This document shows positions 62,700 to 64,000 of a stretch of DNA of 64,000 bases, in pieces (position 1 is the stretch's first letter; every line of letters starts with the position of its first letter). A program made the position numbers and the translations under genes. The notes under the pieces were generated by a model, which did no database searches, was not told the DNA's origin, and worked only from the letters and a program-made list of their open reading frames with translations. The stretch comes from Corynebacterium sp. NML130628 (GTDB lineage Bacteria > Actinomycetota > Actinomycetes > Mycobacteriales > Mycobacteriaceae): NCBI RefSeq assembly GCF_001875665.1, contig NZ_MLAL01000015.1, forward strand, positions 22,953 to 86,952, in the 5' to 3' direction.

Positions 62700-63755
62700 A
62701 TGTACACCGTACTTCCGACCGGAAAAATAGCAGAAACCGAAACTTCCATCATTATTGGTCTCGGTAGTCGACAGCTAGTCGTCTCAAAAGACAAGCGTGA
62801 GTACTACAAAGAAATTCTAGAAGCTGTCCAATTTGGGCTTAGCGACGCTGACGCCAACTTGATAAAGGAAAAAGATTTTAACTTTAGAGACGCGTTTGAT
62901 GCCTTAGAGCAAGGAGGTGTTATCTCCTCAAAGCGGTTAACGACTTCAAAAGCAGATGGGATTCGATACAAATCATCTTTATATTTGAGTTGTTTCGCTA
63001 ACGATGTTGAAAGCGTTTCGGACAGGATGGAAAAAACGACGATCTTCGTAATAGGATGTGGCGGGATCGGTAATCATGTTGCCTACAGCTTAAGCTCGTT
63101 CAATATCAAGAAGATGATCTTGATTGACGGAGATATAATCGACGAGACTAATCTGAATAGACAATTTTTGTTCGGTGTTGAAGATATCGGTAAACCGAAG
63201 GTCGACGTACTAGCTAAAAAGATTCACTCGCTCCGTCCTGATCTGGACATACAAACTTATAACGACTTTGTTAAAAGCGGTATCCTGACAAAAATTCTTG
63301 ATGAGACTAGCGGTCCTGCAGTAGCGGTGCTATCCGGAGACAGCGAGGATCTATTGCTCAATATCTGTCCGATACTCATCGAGAATAGAGTTCCGTTTTT
63401 AAACGTCGGATATTTGAACGACATCTCCGTGATTGGCCCATTCTGGACAGACACTGAAGATGCCTGTCCTTTCTGTTTCAACGGTCTGGGAGTACAAGAG
63501 GATTTAAGCAGCGAGGACAGCTTATCGAATTACTGTTCTGGCTATCAGGCTCCGTCTTGCATGGTTAACAATTCCTTTGCTGGGGCAATGGCAGTCTCCG
63601 ATATTATTAATTTCTGGTCTGGCGACAAGTCACACATCAAATCGGTAAACAAACGAGTTGGCTTCGCGAACTCTACTTTTGAAATATTGAATGTCCCTTT
63701 GCGAGTTGATAGCCATTGCCCCGTCTGTTCTTCGATAAATCAACATGGCAAATAA
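62700..63755 (+). CDS. mccB: MccB-like peptide adenylyltransferase (E1/ThiF superfamily)
   Basis: A 351-residue protein, almost the length of E. coli MccB (350). The start at 62700 follows TAAAGG; the in-frame ATG at 62664 lies in the hairpin loop and is rejected. N-terminal ~110 residues form the peptide-binding part. The E1-type core has GCGGIG (119-124), 'DGDIIDETNLNRQFLFG' (from 143, nucleotide-binding), and an Asp at 214 in LSGDS, the position of the magnesium ligand of MccB. A structural zinc site is formed by CPFC (256-259) and CPVC (340-343). Expected reaction: adenylylates the C-terminal Asn of the MLGRVFN peptide through a succinimide to give a peptidyl-AMP phosphoramidate. AT-rich codons contrast with the host core. 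Confidence 0.88.
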   Translation: MYTVLPTGKIAETETSIIIGLGSRQLVVSKDKREYYKEILEAVQFGLSDADANLIKEKDFNFRDAFDALEQGGVISSKRLTTSKADGIRYKSSLYLSCFANDVESVSDRMEKTTIFVIGCGGIGNHVAYSLSSFNIKKMILIDGDIIDETNLNRQFLFGVEDIGKPKVDVLAKKIHSLRPDLDIQTYNDFVKSGILTKILDETSGPAVAVLSGDSEDLLLNICPILIENRVPFLNVGYLNDISVIGPFWTDTEDACPFCFNGLGVQEDLSSEDSLSNYCSGYQAPSCMVNNSFAGAMAVSDIINFWSGDKSHIKSVNKRVGFANSTFEILNVPLRVDSHCPVCSSINQHGK

Positions 63756-63903
63756 ACACTCAAAGAATTGGTTGCTCAAAGATGCGGCAACCCCTTATTT
63801 TGCAGCTCAACTTTTAACAACCGTAGGGCTTTCGATGCCCCATGCGATACTTACGCCACTTTTGTTGGAAAAGTGGGGTTGCCCGCAAATCGTGGACACG
63901 TAG
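63745..63903 (+). pseudogene. MFS exporter gene, truncated by IS insertion (MccC-like)
   Basis: Starts by ATG at 63745, overlapping mccB by 11 bases. About 49 codons are authentic: charged opening, then a hydrophobic 'YFAAQLLTTVGLSMPHAILT' helix and 'PLLLEKWG', the first helix and loop of an MFS transporter. The frame then enters IS DNA and stops at 63901. In microcin C clusters an MFS exporter (MccC) exports the compound and gives self-protection. The rest of the gene may lie beyond the IS, outside the window. Confidence 0.75.
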
Positions 63904-64000
63904 TGGGGCTACCTAGTGTTTAGGCAGCTATTTCTTTTCTACTGGTGGTTAGACCAATGTGGTTTTCGAAGTCGACGGGGCTGACCATTCCTAGTGCAGA
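63892..64000 (-). mobile_element. IS3-family element, right end and 3' transposase part
   Basis: From about 63892 (TGGACACG...) the DNA belongs to an IS. The transposase 3' end (63920-64000) is on the minus strand. The element continues beyond the window. The exact junction needs the other end. Confidence 0.75.
63920..64000 (-). CDS. IS3-family transposase OrfB, C-terminal fragment
   Basis: The minus-strand frame gives S-A-L-G-M-V-S-P-V-D-F-E-N-H followed by a short tail and TAA at 63920-63922. The 'SALGM.SP..FE' ending is the well-known C-terminus of IS3-family transposases. Only 26 residues are in the window. Confidence 0.85.
   Translation of the reverse strand, partial: SALGMVSPVDFENHIGLTTSRKEIAA

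Overview
This window is a piece of a corynebacterial chromosome. Evidence: glnA2 followed by glnE, an RNase HI/phosphatase fusion, a homodimeric-type aceE, a DUF3052 gene, a Nif3-like gene with a zinc-ribbon gene, a cutinase-like protein, frequent GTG/TTG starts and high-GC codon use. The order of the core genes (aceE, DUF3052, SURF1, LMW-PTP, HAD protein, Nif3, zinc ribbon, RNase HI fusion, glnA2, glnE) resembles the Rv2241-Rv2221c region of Mycobacterium tuberculosis. I cannot name the species.

Layout. 1-4.6 kb: surface-polysaccharide genes (a pyruvyl-transferase-like protein, then wecB-wecC for UDP-ManNAcA) with an IS21-type remnant against the 3' end of wecC. 4.8-11.3 kb: a CAT-anticodon tRNA, a TOTE-type primase-helicase, a DUF3037/HipA-like kinase pair and an excalibur-domain protein. 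11.4-18.3 kb: two identical tRNA-Asn genes bracket a succinate-semialdehyde dehydrogenase, a sucrose-utilisation unit (LacI regulator, permease, GH32 hydrolase) and a second excalibur protein. 18.4-26.6 kb: secreted or membrane proteins, a serine hydrolase, an MFS plus nucleoside hydrolase pair, an acyl carrier protein with a HAD phosphatase, and an alpha/beta hydrolase. 26.6-52.4 kb: the conserved core, including aceE, tRNA-Val, SURF1, a PtpA/PtkA-like pair, rnpB, glnA2-glnE, thrC and several exported enzymes. 52.4-61 kb: accessory genes for DNA-processing ATPases and nucleases (DUF4143 ATPase, AddAB-like pair, frameshifted AAA ATPase). 61-62.5 kb: decayed, mostly non-coding DNA.

The most exciting feature is at the right end. 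At 62.5-63.9 kb an AT-rich insert carries a 7-codon gene encoding MLGRVFN, a strong RNA hairpin, a 351-residue MccB-like E1 adenylyltransferase, and an overlapping MFS exporter gene. This is the architecture of a microcin C7-type peptidyl-nucleotide antibiotic operon (heptapeptide ending in Asn, attenuator hairpin, MccB, exporter), here in a corynebacterium. The short precursor gene is below any usual gene-calling limit. The exporter is cut after about 49 codons by an IS3-family element that runs off the window, so the cluster may be inactivated or may continue beyond the insertion.
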